Part shown: positions 17,989 to 26,253 of the stretch, one piece after another
Layout: each line of letters begins with the position of its first letter
How positions within the stretch are numbered: the stretch's first letter is position 1
Assembly: GCA_021734065.1 (NCBI GenBank)
Contig: JAIPJQ010000007.1
Span: forward strand, 1 to 42,581
Length of the DNA stretch: 42,581 bases
Reading direction: 5' to 3'
Source of the DNA: Fidelibacterota bacterium
GTDB taxonomy: Bacteria > Fidelibacterota > UBA8477
Program-made: the position numbers and the translations under genes
Notes under the pieces: generated by a model
The model's input: the letters and a program-made list of their open reading frames with translations, nothing else
Database searches by the model: none
What the model was told of the DNA's origin: nothing

Positions 17989-20277
17989 ATGTCTGAAAAA
18001 TTTCAACATATCGGTAAATCACTGCCTCGCGTAGACGCTCCGGGAAAAGTTTCGGGTGAGACCCGGTTTGTGACAGACATGCACTTGGATCGCATGGTTT
18101 ATGCTTACCCGGTGGTGTCACCCATCGCCTTCGGAACATTGAATAGCGCGGACATTTCCGCTGCCCGGGAAACGCCCGGTTTTTTAGGTGCCTGGTTTGC
18201 CCGGGACATTCCCGGCGAGAATCAGGTAGGTGTGATTTTGCCGGATCAGCCGTTATTTGCCGAGAATACCCTGCGTTTTGTGGGCGATGCTATTGGGATT
18301 GTGGCGGCGGAGACCGAGGCAGAAGCCATTTCCGCTGCGCGTTCAATAAAAATTGACGCAACCCTCCGGGAACCGCTGCTCTCCATCAATGCCAGCAAAA
18401 CGGCTGTAAAAAACAAGATTCATGAAAACAATATCGCTTGTGAGCACCGGTTGGAACGGGGTGATATTCATGCCGGATTCGCTGACGCGGATGAGGTGGT
18501 GGAGGCGGATTTTGTGACGCCCTACCAGGAGCATTTTTATCTGGAACCGCAAGGGTGTATTGTTGATCCACATGGTGATGAATTTACCGTGTACGGCTCC
18601 ATCCAGTGCGTTTTTTACGTACAAAAAGCCGTAGCAAAAGTCCTTGGCCTGCCCTTCAGTAGGGTGCGCGTGATCCAAACGCCCACGGGGGGCGCGTTTG
18701 GCGGCAAAGAGGACATCCCTTCGGAAGTGTGCGCCCGCGCTGCGGTGGCGGCATGGCATTTACAGCGCCCGGTTAAAATGATCTATCGCCGCCGGGATGA
18801 TGTGCAATGGACATCCAAGCGACATCCATTACAGATGCATTATAAAGTAGGCGTTTCCAAATCGGGCAAATTGTTGGCGGCCGAAATTACCCTGGAGGAA
18901 AATGCCGGTGCCTATGCCACTTTGTCCTCGGTGGTGTCCTATCGGGCCACCATGCAGGCTATGGGTCCCTACGCCATTCCCAATATCCAGGTCCACTCCA
19001 CCGCGTATTACACGAATCTGCCACCTACAGGGGCGTTTCGTGGATTTGGCTCACCCCAGGCAACATTCGGTCATGAGCGGATGATGGATATTCTGGCAGA
19101 CCGTTTGGGAATGGATCCGGTGGAATTTCGTCTGAAGAACATCCTGAAACCAGGTCAGGAAACGCAGACCGGACATGCACTGAAAGCCAGTGTGGGCGCT
19201 GAAGCCACATTGGAGACGGCGGCAAAGGCGGCTCAATGGTCTTCGAAATATGGGTCAGAGGATTCTCCTGACGGTCGTTACCGGTCAGCCATGGGCGTGT
19301 CGGTTTGTCATTATGGAAATTGTCTGGGCGCAGCCGGATGGTCCATGGATGGCGCCGGTGTGAAAATTCAGATTCATCGTGACGGCTCGATTTCCGTGGC
19401 TTTTGGACTCATTGATATGGGGCAGGGGGCTCTGACAGTGGTAACGCAGATGACCGCCGCGGCTTTGGGCGTGGATGAGAAGCGCATTGTAATCATGCCC
19501 ACCGATACCAGTCAGGTGCCCGATAGCGGACCATCCGTGGCCAGCCGTAATGTGGTAATGACTGGGAATGCCATTCGGGATGCCGCAGCGAAATTAAACC
19601 CCATTTTGGTGGAAGCAGCAGCGGAGGCGCTGGAGTGCGCGCCGGAGAATTTGGATATTCAGGACGATAAAGCCACCGATTCAAAAACCGATAATTCACT
19701 CACTTTCAATGATTTGTGCGAATACCTTTATGTGTCGAACCGCCCCATGGACACACTGGGTTGGTGGCATGTTCCGGCGCTGACCTACGACGCGAACACG
19801 GGGCGGGGTGAAGCCTATTTCACCTACAGTTACGCCACACACATCATAAAGGTGCGGGTGGATACGCTCACCGGACAGGTAGGCGTGGAAAAGGTCTGGG
19901 CTGCTCATGATGTGGGAAAAGTCATCAATCCGGCTGGTTTGGAAGGACAGGTGCAGGGTGGTGTGGTCCAAGGTGCCGGCTGGGCGATCTATGAAAATTT
20001 CGGACATGATAATGCCGGTCGAATTACCACACCCAATCTCTCAACCTATTTGCTGCCAACCGCTGCAGATAGTGTGGATGTTGAAGCGTTTTGGATTGAA
20101 GATCCGGAGCCATTGGGGCCGTGGGGCGCTAAGGGGATCGGAGAACCGGCCATTATTCCTACTGCGGCCGCTATTGCCAATGCCGTGAGTCGGGCGGTGG
20201 GGAAACCTTTGAATGAAATTCCCCTCACACCTGAACGGGTTTTCACGGCTCTGGAGGAAGCACCGATCCATGAATAA
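17989..20277 (+). CDS. Xanthine-dehydrogenase-family molybdopterin-binding subunit (first enzyme)
   Basis: Catalytic subunit of a molybdenum hydroxylase of the xanthine oxidase family, which hydroxylates purines or related N-heterocycles using water. The a/b-hammerhead domain is N-terminal (LPRVDAPGKVSGETRF). Cofactor-binding motifs are TGGAFGGKED (residues 233-242) and AFRGFGSPQA, whose Arg corresponds to the substrate-orienting arginine of xanthine dehydrogenase. The active-site glutamate is in GAKGIGEP (Glu719). At 762 residues it has normal length. There is no in-frame TGA, so selenium, if present, would be the labile type rather than selenocysteine. It heads the plus-strand arm, and its stop overlaps ssnA by eight bases. 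Its likely 2Fe-2S and FAD partners are 7 kb downstream (27528-28852). Substrate is not determined by sequence. Confidence 0.9.
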   Translation: MSEKFQHIGKSLPRVDAPGKVSGETRFVTDMHLDRMVYAYPVVSPIAFGTLNSADISAARETPGFLGAWFARDIPGENQVGVILPDQPLFAENTLRFVGDAIGIVAAETEAEAISAARSIKIDATLREPLLSINASKTAVKNKIHENNIACEHRLERGDIHAGFADADEVVEADFVTPYQEHFYLEPQGCIVDPHGDEFTVYGSIQCVFYVQKAVAKVLGLPFSRVRVIQTPTGGAFGGKEDIPSEVCARAAVAAWHLQRPVKMIYRRRDDVQWTSKRHPLQMHYKVGVSKSGKLLAAEITLEENAGAYATLSSVVSYRATMQAMGPYAIPNIQVHSTAYYTNLPPTGAFRGFGSPQATFGHERMMDILADRLGMDPVEFRLKNILKPGQETQTGHALKASVGAEATLETAAKAAQWSSKYGSEDSPDGRYRSAMGVSVCHYGNCLGAAGWSMDGAGVKIQIHRDGSISVAFGLIDMGQGALTVVTQMTAAALGVDEKRIVIMPTDTSQVPDSGPSVASRNVVMTGNAIRDAAAKLNPILVEAAAEALECAPENLDIQDDKATDSKTDNSLTFNDLCEYLYVSNRPMDTLGWWHVPALTYDANTGRGEAYFTYSYATHIIKVRVDTLTGQVGVEKVWAAHDVGKVINPAGLEGQVQGGVVQGAGWAIYENFGHDNAGRITTPNLSTYLLPTAADSVDVEAFWIEDPEPLGPWGAKGIGEPAIIPTAAAIANAVSRAVGKPLNEIPLTPERVFTALEEAPIHE

Positions 20278-21589
20278 AGTATTGACCCATCTGCGGATTC
20301 TACGGCCCTACAGTGAGCCGGATTATATGGAATCGGGCTGGATTCGCCTGATTGATGGGCGGATTGCCGCTTTCGGTGAAATGCCGGTGGTACTTGAACC
20401 GGAGGAGACCGAGATCAATCTGGCAGGGAAATTGGTCCTGCCGGGCATGATCAATGCCCACACACACCTCTATTCAGCGCTGGCCATGGGAATGTCGCCA
20501 CCGTCCCGTACGCCAACAAATTTCAATCAAATTCTGGAATCTGTCTGGTGGCGATTGGACCGGGCGCTGGATGAAGATTCGATTCGCGCATCCTTTCAGG
20601 CGGGATTATTGGCCTGTCTGCGGGCTGGTGTAACCACGGTTTTTGACCACCATTCCAGTCCGAATTGGATTAAGGGATCACTGAAACTCCTGGCGGACAT
20701 TGCCCGTGAAATGGGGATAAAGATCTCGCTGGCGTATGAAGTGACGGACCGGAATGGAGCGGATATTTTTCAGGATGCCCTGGAAGAAAATCTGGACGCC
20801 ATGGAGCGTTACCGGGACGATCCGGTGGTTCATCCCATGCTGGGATTGCACGCTTCCTTCACCTTGTCGGACGAATCCCTGGAAACGGTTCGGCGGGCTT
20901 TGGACGATTTTCCGGAGACCGGCATTCACATCCACCTGGCGGAAGACATTACCGATCATCATGATTCAGGTGAGCGCGGCTATCAGTCTGTGGTACAGCG
21001 ACTTAGCGAATATGACCTAATCCACTCAAACAGCCTGTACGCCCATGGCATTCACATCACGCCCGACGACGCGGATACGCTGTTTAACAGCAATGCGAAT
21101 CTGGTACACAATCCCACCTCCAATGCCAATAACCGGGTGGGGATTTTGAATGGCGTAACGCTGGAGTTGTTGGGCTATGGACTGGGGACTGACGGGATGC
21201 AGGCGAATTTACTGGATGAAGCACGAACCGGTGCACTCATACGCAGCAGCAAAATGACACAGGGTCAGCCCAATGTGGATTATCTGAAGCTGTTGTTTGA
21301 AAATAACCCCCGGATTGCCTCCAAACTGTTTGGGTATCATCTGAGCAGGATCGAACCGGGTGTGCCGGCAGATCTGGTCTTCTACGATTATCATGCCCGT
21401 ACAGAACTTTCTGAGATGAATTGGCCAGCCCATTTACTGTATGGTCTGGGACAACCGGATGACGTGATGACTGATGGTGCTTTTATGATCCGTAATGGTG
21501 ATCCGGTGGGTATTGATGAACATGAAATTTTGAAAAATGCCCGGATTACTTCCGGCCGGTTGTGGAAAACCATAGAGGCATTGAAGTAA
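20270..21589 (+). CDS. ssnA: SsnA-type aminohydrolase (amidohydrolase superfamily)
   Basis: SsnA proteins are cytoplasmic metal-dependent hydrolases that accompany YgfK, YgeW and YgeY, and are implicated genetically in anaerobic uric acid breakdown. The amidohydrolase motif NAHTHLYSAL places metal ligands at His64 and His66; IHIHLAED, YAHGIHI and LGTDGM supply the other expected ligands. The SsnA-specific stretch WWRLDRALDE is present, as is DHHSSP. From the ATG at 20270 the protein has 439 residues, matching E. coli SsnA (about 442). That start is supported by GGAGGAAG upstream and overlaps the preceding stop by eight bases; upstream in-frame codons fall inside the neighbour. It is followed by a repeat-rich gap rather than directly by ygeY. 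Confidence 0.88.
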   Translation: MNKVLTHLRILRPYSEPDYMESGWIRLIDGRIAAFGEMPVVLEPEETEINLAGKLVLPGMINAHTHLYSALAMGMSPPSRTPTNFNQILESVWWRLDRALDEDSIRASFQAGLLACLRAGVTTVFDHHSSPNWIKGSLKLLADIAREMGIKISLAYEVTDRNGADIFQDALEENLDAMERYRDDPVVHPMLGLHASFTLSDESLETVRRALDDFPETGIHIHLAEDITDHHDSGERGYQSVVQRLSEYDLIHSNSLYAHGIHITPDDADTLFNSNANLVHNPTSNANNRVGILNGVTLELLGYGLGTDGMQANLLDEARTGALIRSSKMTQGQPNVDYLKLLFENNPRIASKLFGYHLSRIEPGVPADLVFYDYHARTELSEMNWPAHLLYGLGQPDDVMTDGAFMIRNGDPVGIDEHEILKNARITSGRLWKTIEALK

Positions 21590-21921
21590 ATGGAGTGTGA
21601 TTTTTGCCACGGATAAACACAGAGTAACACAGATGAACACAGAGAAATATGTTTATAGCCGCGGATTAAGTGGATGGTGCGGGTAGAAAATGGAATCACA
21701 GAGACTACACAAAGGCGTACTGAGAAAATTAAATAACCACCCCGGTTGTTTCCCTGAGTAGCTCGTAGAGCGTATCGAAGGGCAACCGGGTTTGAATCAG
21801 TGGGAAGAAAACCACAAAATACATGAATGAACACGGATAAAATGGAACCGAAGACTGATAGTGACAGGTGAATTTGAAGGGCGACATACAACAAAAATGC
21901 AGAAAACACACAAGGTGAGAT
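21590..21921. repeat. Repeat-filled gap between ssnA and ygeY
   Basis: This 332-base stretch has no credible gene. At 21606-21646 there is a string built of ten-base units (GGATAAACAC, AGAGTAACAC, AGATGAACAC, AGAGAAATAT), with looser copies further on (around 21691-21715 and 21822-21840). A hairpin element lies at 21741-21790. The last bases carry AAGGTGAG, the ribosome-binding site of ygeY. Minus-strand frames here read as low-complexity Leu/Cys/Ser/Val strings that I regard as spurious. Confidence 0.7.
21741..21790. repeat. Hairpin element with CCCTGAG...CGAAGGG core
   Basis: The outer arms CCCGGTTG (21741-21748) and CAACCGGG (21783-21790) are perfectly complementary. Inside are CCCTGAG and TCGAAGGG flanking a small GCTC...GAGC stem. 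The core shares CTGAG and TCGAAG with the hairpin loop at 2743-2764, which suggests one dispersed family with different stems. Confidence 0.6.
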
Positions 21922-23175
21922 ATGGCTGAAGCAGCGATTGATTTTGAGAAGGTTCTAAAACTCGCGACCCAATATCGCGACGATATTTCACGCTTCTTAC
22001 GAGACATGATTGCCATTCCCAGCGAAAGTACCGGGGAAGCACAGGTTATTGCGCGGATCAAGCAGGAGATGGAGACAGTCGGATTCGACGAAACCCGCAT
22101 TGATGGCATGGGCAATCTCATCGGCCGGATCGGGCAGGGTAAACACCCTATTGCCATGGATGCCCATATTGACACGGTAGGAGTGGGTGATCCGGATTTG
22201 TGGGATTACGACCCATTCCAGGGATTTGAGGACGACCAGATCATTATTGGCCGTGGTGCATCGGATCAGGAGGGCGGGTTAGCCGCCATGGTTTATGCCG
22301 GTAAAATCATCAAGGAGCTGGGATTGGAAGATGACTATACCCTGCTCATAACGGCCACGGTCCAGGAAGAAGATTGTGATGGTCTGTGCTGGCAGTACCT
22401 GATTCAGGAGGAGCAGATCCGGCCGGAATTTGTGGTCATCACCGAACCCACATCCTGCAATATCTATCGGGGACACCGGGGCCGGATGGAGATAAAAGTT
22501 ACCACACAGGGATTAAGCGCCCATGGTTCGGCACCGGAGCGCGGGGATAATGCTATTTACAAAATGGCAGAGATTATCAAAGACCTGGAGCAACTCCATC
22601 CGATGTTGACGCACCACGATTTTCTGGGAAAAGGTTCCCTGACCGTGTCAGAAATCTTTTTTAGTTCACCCTCACGCTGTGCCGTTGCAGATGGCTGTTC
22701 TATTTCCATTGATCGACGACTCACCTTTGGCGAGACGGCCGATTCAGCGTTAAGTGAAATCCGGAGTCTGCCCAGTGTCCAAAAATTCGGGGCTAAAGTT
22801 GAATTGTACCACTATGCCAGACCATCCTACACGGGACTCACCTATCCATCCGAGTCCTATTTTCCTACCTGGCTCATCGAGGAATCACACCCCGCCACCC
22901 AGACCCTGGTGACGGCATATGAGAAATTGTTTCGCCGGAAGCCACTCATTGATAAGTGGACATTTTCCACAAACGGTGTGTCCATCATGGGTCGTTACGG
23001 CATTCCCTGCATTGGATTCGGACCGGGACACGAAGATCAAGCCCACGCGCCCAATGAAATGACATGGAAGGATGAACTGGTGCAGGCGGCAGCCATGTAC
23101 GCGGTTATCCCCGGGATTTATGTGAATGGATATGCCGGAAAGATGCCTTCAACGACGGCGAACCTGGCAGATTAG
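21922..23175 (+). CDS. ygeY: YgeY family selenium-metabolism-linked hydrolase (peptidase M20 fold)
   Basis: YgeY proteins are zinc-dependent amidohydrolases of the M20/ArgE/DapE superfamily that co-occur with labile-selenium hydroxylases. In the uric acid clusters they are thought to remove carbamoyl or acyl groups from an open-chain intermediate. Metal-site signatures are visible: His82 and Asp84 in MDAHIDTVG, Asp115 in ASDQEGG, Glu149-Glu150 in VQEEDCDG, the Glu of ITEPT, and a late His in [13 protein letters not shown]. The dimerisation-domain motif [15 protein letters not shown] is present. At 417 residues it is full length. The ATG is preceded by AAGGTGAG. Repeats flank the gene on both sides, so it may be transcribed separately from its neighbours. 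Confidence 0.9.
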   Translation: MAEAAIDFEKVLKLATQYRDDISRFLRDMIAIPSESTGEAQVIARIKQEMETVGFDETRIDGMGNLIGRIGQGKHPIAMDAHIDTVGVGDPDLWDYDPFQGFEDDQIIIGRGASDQEGGLAAMVYAGKIIKELGLEDDYTLLITATVQEEDCDGLCWQYLIQEEQIRPEFVVITEPTSCNIYRGHRGRMEIKVTTQGLSAHGSAPERGDNAIYKMAEIIKDLEQLHPMLTHHDFLGKGSLTVSEIFFSSPSRCAVADGCSISIDRRLTFGETADSALSEIRSLPSVQKFGAKVELYHYARPSYTGLTYPSESYFPTWLIEESHPATQTLVTAYEKLFRRKPLIDKWTFSTNGVSIMGRYGIPCIGFGPGHEDQAHAPNEMTWKDELVQAAAMYAVIPGIYVNGYAGKMPSTTANLAD

Positions 23176-23184
23176 AAGGGAAGA

Positions 23185-23382
23185 TTTAACCGCGAAGGCG
23201 CAAAGTTGAGAGACGGGAACCACAGAGATCACTGAGATGGCACAGAGAACACATAAAACAGAAAGAAATAAACGCGAAGGCGCAAAGCTGGGATCGAAGA
23301 AGCGCGGTGTTATTGAGAACTTGGAAAACACTGGCAGAATGATATCTCCCCTTGAGGGGAGATTAAGAGGGGTGTTAAATCC
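23185..23382 (+). repeat. Copy 1 of ~198-bp direct repeat
   Basis: It begins TTTAACCGCGAAGGCG, contains CCACAGAGATCACTGAGATGG and a GAACTTGGAAAACACTGGCAG core, and ends with CTCCCCTTGAGGGGAG (a short palindrome) and AAGAGGGGTGTTAAATCC. It aligns with copy 2 at about 90% identity by eye, at a period of 231 bases. Confidence 0.8.
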
Positions 23383-23415
23383 AGCGTTTGTGAACAGGAG
23401 AGTGGTGGGAAATCG

Positions 23416-23614
23416 TTTAACCGCGAAGGCGGAAAGTTGAGATAGAGGAACCACAGAGATCTCCGAGATGGCACTGAGAACACAGAAAACAGAAAGAAAT
23501 AAACGCAAAGGCGCAAAGTTGAACGCAAAGAAGTGCGGTGTTATTGAGAACTTGGAAAACACTGGCAGAATGAAATCTCCCCTTGAGGGGGAGATTAAGA
23601 GGGGTGTTGAATCC
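23416..23614 (+). repeat. Copy 2 of ~198-bp direct repeat
   Basis: It has the same landmarks as copy 1: TTTAACCGCGAAGGCG at the start, the GAACTTGGAAAACACTGGCAG core, and the CTCCCCTTGAGGGG palindrome near the end. It differs by roughly eighteen substitutions and one inserted G. The 33 bases between the copies are unrelated to the repeat. Confidence 0.8.
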
Positions 23615-23733
23615 GGTATGGCACATTAGCAAATGAAAAGAACGACCTTATGAAATTTAGAAGAAAAATCTTCGTGTTTCTCTGTGGGAATCTCTGTGTC
23701 CTCCGTGAAACTTCAAACCAAAGGATTAGATAA

Positions 23734-24717
23734 ATGCAGACAAATTTTCGGGGTAAACATTTCATTACACTACAGGATTGGAGCAGGGAAGAGATCGAGA
23801 CCTTGTTAGTGGTTTCCAATGATCTGAAACGCAAATTCGCCCTGAGGGAAAGCACGGAGTATCTGAAGAACGAAACCGTGTTTCTCATGTTTTTCGAGCA
23901 ATCCACCCGTACCCGGAATTCCATGGAAGCCGGCATTACGCAGCTTGGAGGGCATGGTCATTTTCTGGACACCAGCACCATGCAGGTTTCCCACGGAGAG
24001 GTGGCGAAAGATAACGCTGTCATTCTTTCCCGATATGGTCACGCCATTGCGTGTCGGAATTGTTTCTGGGAAGTGGGGAATAAGTACCTCAATGACATGG
24101 CCAGGTGGTCAACGGTTCCCATTATCAACATGCAGTGCGATTTGTATCATCCCTTACAGGCTATCGCGGATCTCATGACTATCAGTGAAAAGCGACCGCG
24201 TTTGGAAACGCTGAAAGTCTCCGTGATCTGGGCGTATGCCACCAGCCATAAAAAACCCATTTCGGTTCCGGTTTCCCAGGTGCTGCTTTTTCCCCGATTC
24301 GGAATGGATGTTACGCTGGCCTATCCGGAAGGATATGAGCTGCCAGAATGGGTGATTGAACAGGCGCGTAAAAACGCTGAAGAGAATGGCGGCTCACTCA
24401 CCATCACCCATGATCAGGACGCCGCTTACCGGGATGCAGATGTGGTGATCCCCAAAAATTGGGGGAACTGGGTGAGTAATCCGGGCAAGGATGTGGTGGA
24501 TGAATTGCTCACAAAAAACAAGACATGGAAGTGCACGGCTGACAGAATGACACTTGCCAAACCGGATGTGCTGTACATGCATGCGTTGCCGGCTGATCGG
24601 GGGAATGAGGTGGAAGACAGCGTTATCGACGGACCCCATTCCGTGGTGTATGATGAAGCCGAAAACCGGCTGCATACGTCCAAAGCTGTCATGGCTTTGA
24701 CCATGGGCGGGAGGTAA
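23734..24717 (+). CDS. ygeW: YgeW-like knotted carbamoyltransferase
   Basis: Carbamoyltransferases move a carbamoyl group between carbamoyl phosphate and an amine. YgeW-type enzymes form a distinct branch in purine/selenium clusters, probably running toward carbamoyl phosphate. The carbamoyl-phosphate loop STRTR is at residues 57-61 and the HPLQ motif at 139-142. A proline-rich segment (HKKPISVPVSQ) follows VIWAYA, then FGMDVTLAYPEGYELP, closely resembling the E. coli YgeW wording WAY...KPLSVP...FGMDVTLAHPEGYDL. Two departures stand out: the protein has 327 residues against about 396 in E. coli, and the substrate-binding HCLP motif reads HALP (283-286). N-acetylornithine-type transferase is the main alternative; context favours YgeW. 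It starts the run ygeW-PLP-PLP-2Fe2S-FAD-ygfK. Confidence 0.82.
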   Translation: MQTNFRGKHFITLQDWSREEIETLLVVSNDLKRKFALRESTEYLKNETVFLMFFEQSTRTRNSMEAGITQLGGHGHFLDTSTMQVSHGEVAKDNAVILSRYGHAIACRNCFWEVGNKYLNDMARWSTVPIINMQCDLYHPLQAIADLMTISEKRPRLETLKVSVIWAYATSHKKPISVPVSQVLLFPRFGMDVTLAYPEGYELPEWVIEQARKNAEENGGSLTITHDQDAAYRDADVVIPKNWGNWVSNPGKDVVDELLTKNKTWKCTADRMTLAKPDVLYMHALPADRGNEVEDSVIDGPHSVVYDEAENRLHTSKAVMALTMGGR

Positions 24718-24786
24718 AAGAAACTGCCATTGCCGGGTGCCTTAGACTGACACAAATGAAAAAATAAACCAAGAATTGAGACCTAA

Positions 24787-26253
24787 ATGACGAACCAACA
24801 GCAGATACTGGAAAACACCATCAAACGCTGCCGGGAACGACACATCATCATTCCCACCTACAAGCAGATGCGAAATCCTGATCTGATTCCGGAGAAAATT
24901 AAAGCCAAACTGGGTGATATTGGTCTTTGGGACTTGAATTCTTTGAATCTGTTCCGCATCACTTGGAAAAACGAGATGGTGGAATTTGGTGGTGGATTTG
25001 GCGGCGTGAATTTCATGGAATTACCTGGTGAGCTCACCGGCGTAGATGCCCGCATTATCGTCCTGATTGGCAAATATTTTCCCACTGGCTCCCATAAAGT
25101 AGGTGCAACCTTCGGCCCGCTGGTTTCCCGTTTGGTTACCGGTGCATTCGATCCCACCACCCAACGGGCGCTTTGGCCATCTACCGGGAATTATTGTCGG
25201 GGCGGCGCTTACGATGCCTATCTGCTGGGCTGCGGTTCCATTGCCGTGTTACCCGAGGAAATGTCCCAGGAGCGGTTCGACTGGCTCCATAAGGTAGGCT
25301 CGGAGGTCATTGCCACGCCGGGGGGTGAGAGTAATGTGAAGGAAATTTACGACAAGGTCAAAGAGTTGAAGACGCAACGGGGAGACGAAATCGTCATTCT
25401 CAACCAATTTGATGAGATGGGGAACGCCCTCTGGCATTATGCCGTTACCGGTCCGGCCATGGAAGAGGTTTTTCAGGCCGCCCGGTTACCGAACCAACGC
25501 TTCAGCGGCCTGTTTCTCACCCAGGGATCCGCAGGCACCCTGGGCAGTGGAGATTATCTGAAAACCCGTTTCCCCAACCTGAAAATTGCCGCCGGTGAAG
25601 CGGTGCAGTGTCCCACGCTGCTGCAAAATGGATTTGGTGCTCATCGGATTGAAGGTATTGGTGATAAGCATGTGCCCTGGGTACACAATGTGCGCAATAC
25701 GGACATGGTGGTGGATCTGGACGATGAGGTGGTGATGAGGCTGATGCGGCTCTTCAATGAGCCTGCAGGTCATGAGTACCTGCGTTCCAGGGGCATCTCG
25801 CAGGAGGTTGTGAATAACCTGGAGCTGTTGGGGATTTCCGGCATCGCCAATATGCTGGGCGCTGTTAAAATGGCAAAATACTACGAGTATACCAACAACG
25901 ATATCATCTTCACCGTAGCTACCGATAGCATGGAAATGTACACCAGTCGGGTAAATCAGGCGCGGGAACGGGATGGCGAATACACGGCTACCCAGGCTGC
26001 TGTGGATTTCGAAGGTCGTCTCATGAGTGCGGATAAGGACGATCTGCTGGAATTGACCTATTATGACCGGAAACGCATGCACAATCTCAAATATTTCACC
26101 TGGGTGGAGCAGCAGGGTAAGTCGCTCAAGGAGTTGAATGCCCAGTGGTACGATGAAAACTACTGGCCGGACCATTTTGGTCAGGTGGATGAATGGGATG
26201 AAAAAATTGAAGCGTTCAATCAACGCACAGGCGTGATCAAAGAATATGTTTGA
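24787..26253 (+). CDS. Fold-type-II PLP-dependent enzyme, beta-subunit-like, unknown substrate
   Basis: The tryptophan-synthase-beta superfamily fold (fold type II) is clear. The PLP Schiff-base lysine is Lys104 in TGSHKVGATFG, and a phosphate-cradle-like STGNYCRGGAYDAYLLGC follows. NQFDEMGN and LTQGSAGTLGSGDYLK fit the substrate and glycine-rich regions. Members of the fold carry out beta-elimination or beta-replacement on amino acids such as serine, cysteine or 2,3-diaminopropionate. At 488 residues it is longer than YgeX (about 398) and lacks YgeX wording, so I do not call it diaminopropionate ammonia-lyase by sequence. It overlaps the next PLP gene by eight bases and follows ygeW by 69. 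Its position suggests it acts on the amino acid left after carbamoyl removal; this is inference. Confidence 0.8.
   Translation: MTNQQQILENTIKRCRERHIIIPTYKQMRNPDLIPEKIKAKLGDIGLWDLNSLNLFRITWKNEMVEFGGGFGGVNFMELPGELTGVDARIIVLIGKYFPTGSHKVGATFGPLVSRLVTGAFDPTTQRALWPSTGNYCRGGAYDAYLLGCGSIAVLPEEMSQERFDWLHKVGSEVIATPGGESNVKEIYDKVKELKTQRGDEIVILNQFDEMGNALWHYAVTGPAMEEVFQAARLPNQRFSGLFLTQGSAGTLGSGDYLKTRFPNLKIAAGEAVQCPTLLQNGFGAHRIEGIGDKHVPWVHNVRNTDMVVDLDDEVVMRLMRLFNEPAGHEYLRSRGISQEVVNNLELLGISGIANMLGAVKMAKYYEYTNNDIIFTVATDSMEMYTSRVNQARERDGEYTATQAAVDFEGRLMSADKDDLLELTYYDRKRMHNLKYFTWVEQQGKSLKELNAQWYDENYWPDHFGQVDEWDEKIEAFNQRTGVIKEYV

Larger units (their letters stand above)
23176..23733. repeat. Repeat-filled gap between ygeY and the carbamoyltransferase gene
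   Basis: This 558-base gap contains two tandem copies of a ~198-base repeat (listed separately). At 23669-23711 it holds the reverse-oriented CACAGAG-type string (TTCGTGTTTC, TCTGTGGGAA, TCTCTGTGTC, CTCCGTGAAA, again ten-base units). No credible gene is present. The minus-strand frame 23149-23562 reads through the repeats and gives a Phe/Leu/Ser/Val low-complexity product that I consider spurious. A promoter for the downstream genes may lie near 23715-23733, but no boxes are convincing. Confidence 0.7.

Noticed and set aside
21391-21909. Minus-strand frame of 172 residues over the end of ssnA and the repeat gap
   Set aside because: Low-complexity composition from the CACAGAG strings, antisense to a well-supported gene, and no ribosome-binding site.
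23149-23562. Minus-strand frame of 137 residues in the ygeY-ygeW gap
   Set aside because: It reads through the tandem repeats, is internally repeated in the same way, is low-complexity Phe/Leu/Ser/Val, and overlaps the end of ygeY. It is a by-product of the repeat.
21590-23733. CRISPR array or insertion sequence as explanation for the repeats
   Set aside because: There is no regular repeat-spacer pattern of 25-40 bases, no cas gene, no transposase frame, and no terminal inverted repeats around ygeY.
24787-26253. Calling the 488-residue PLP enzyme ygeX
   Set aside because: Length and wording around the lysine (TGSHKVGA) differ from diaminopropionate ammonia-lyase, so only the fold and position support the link.
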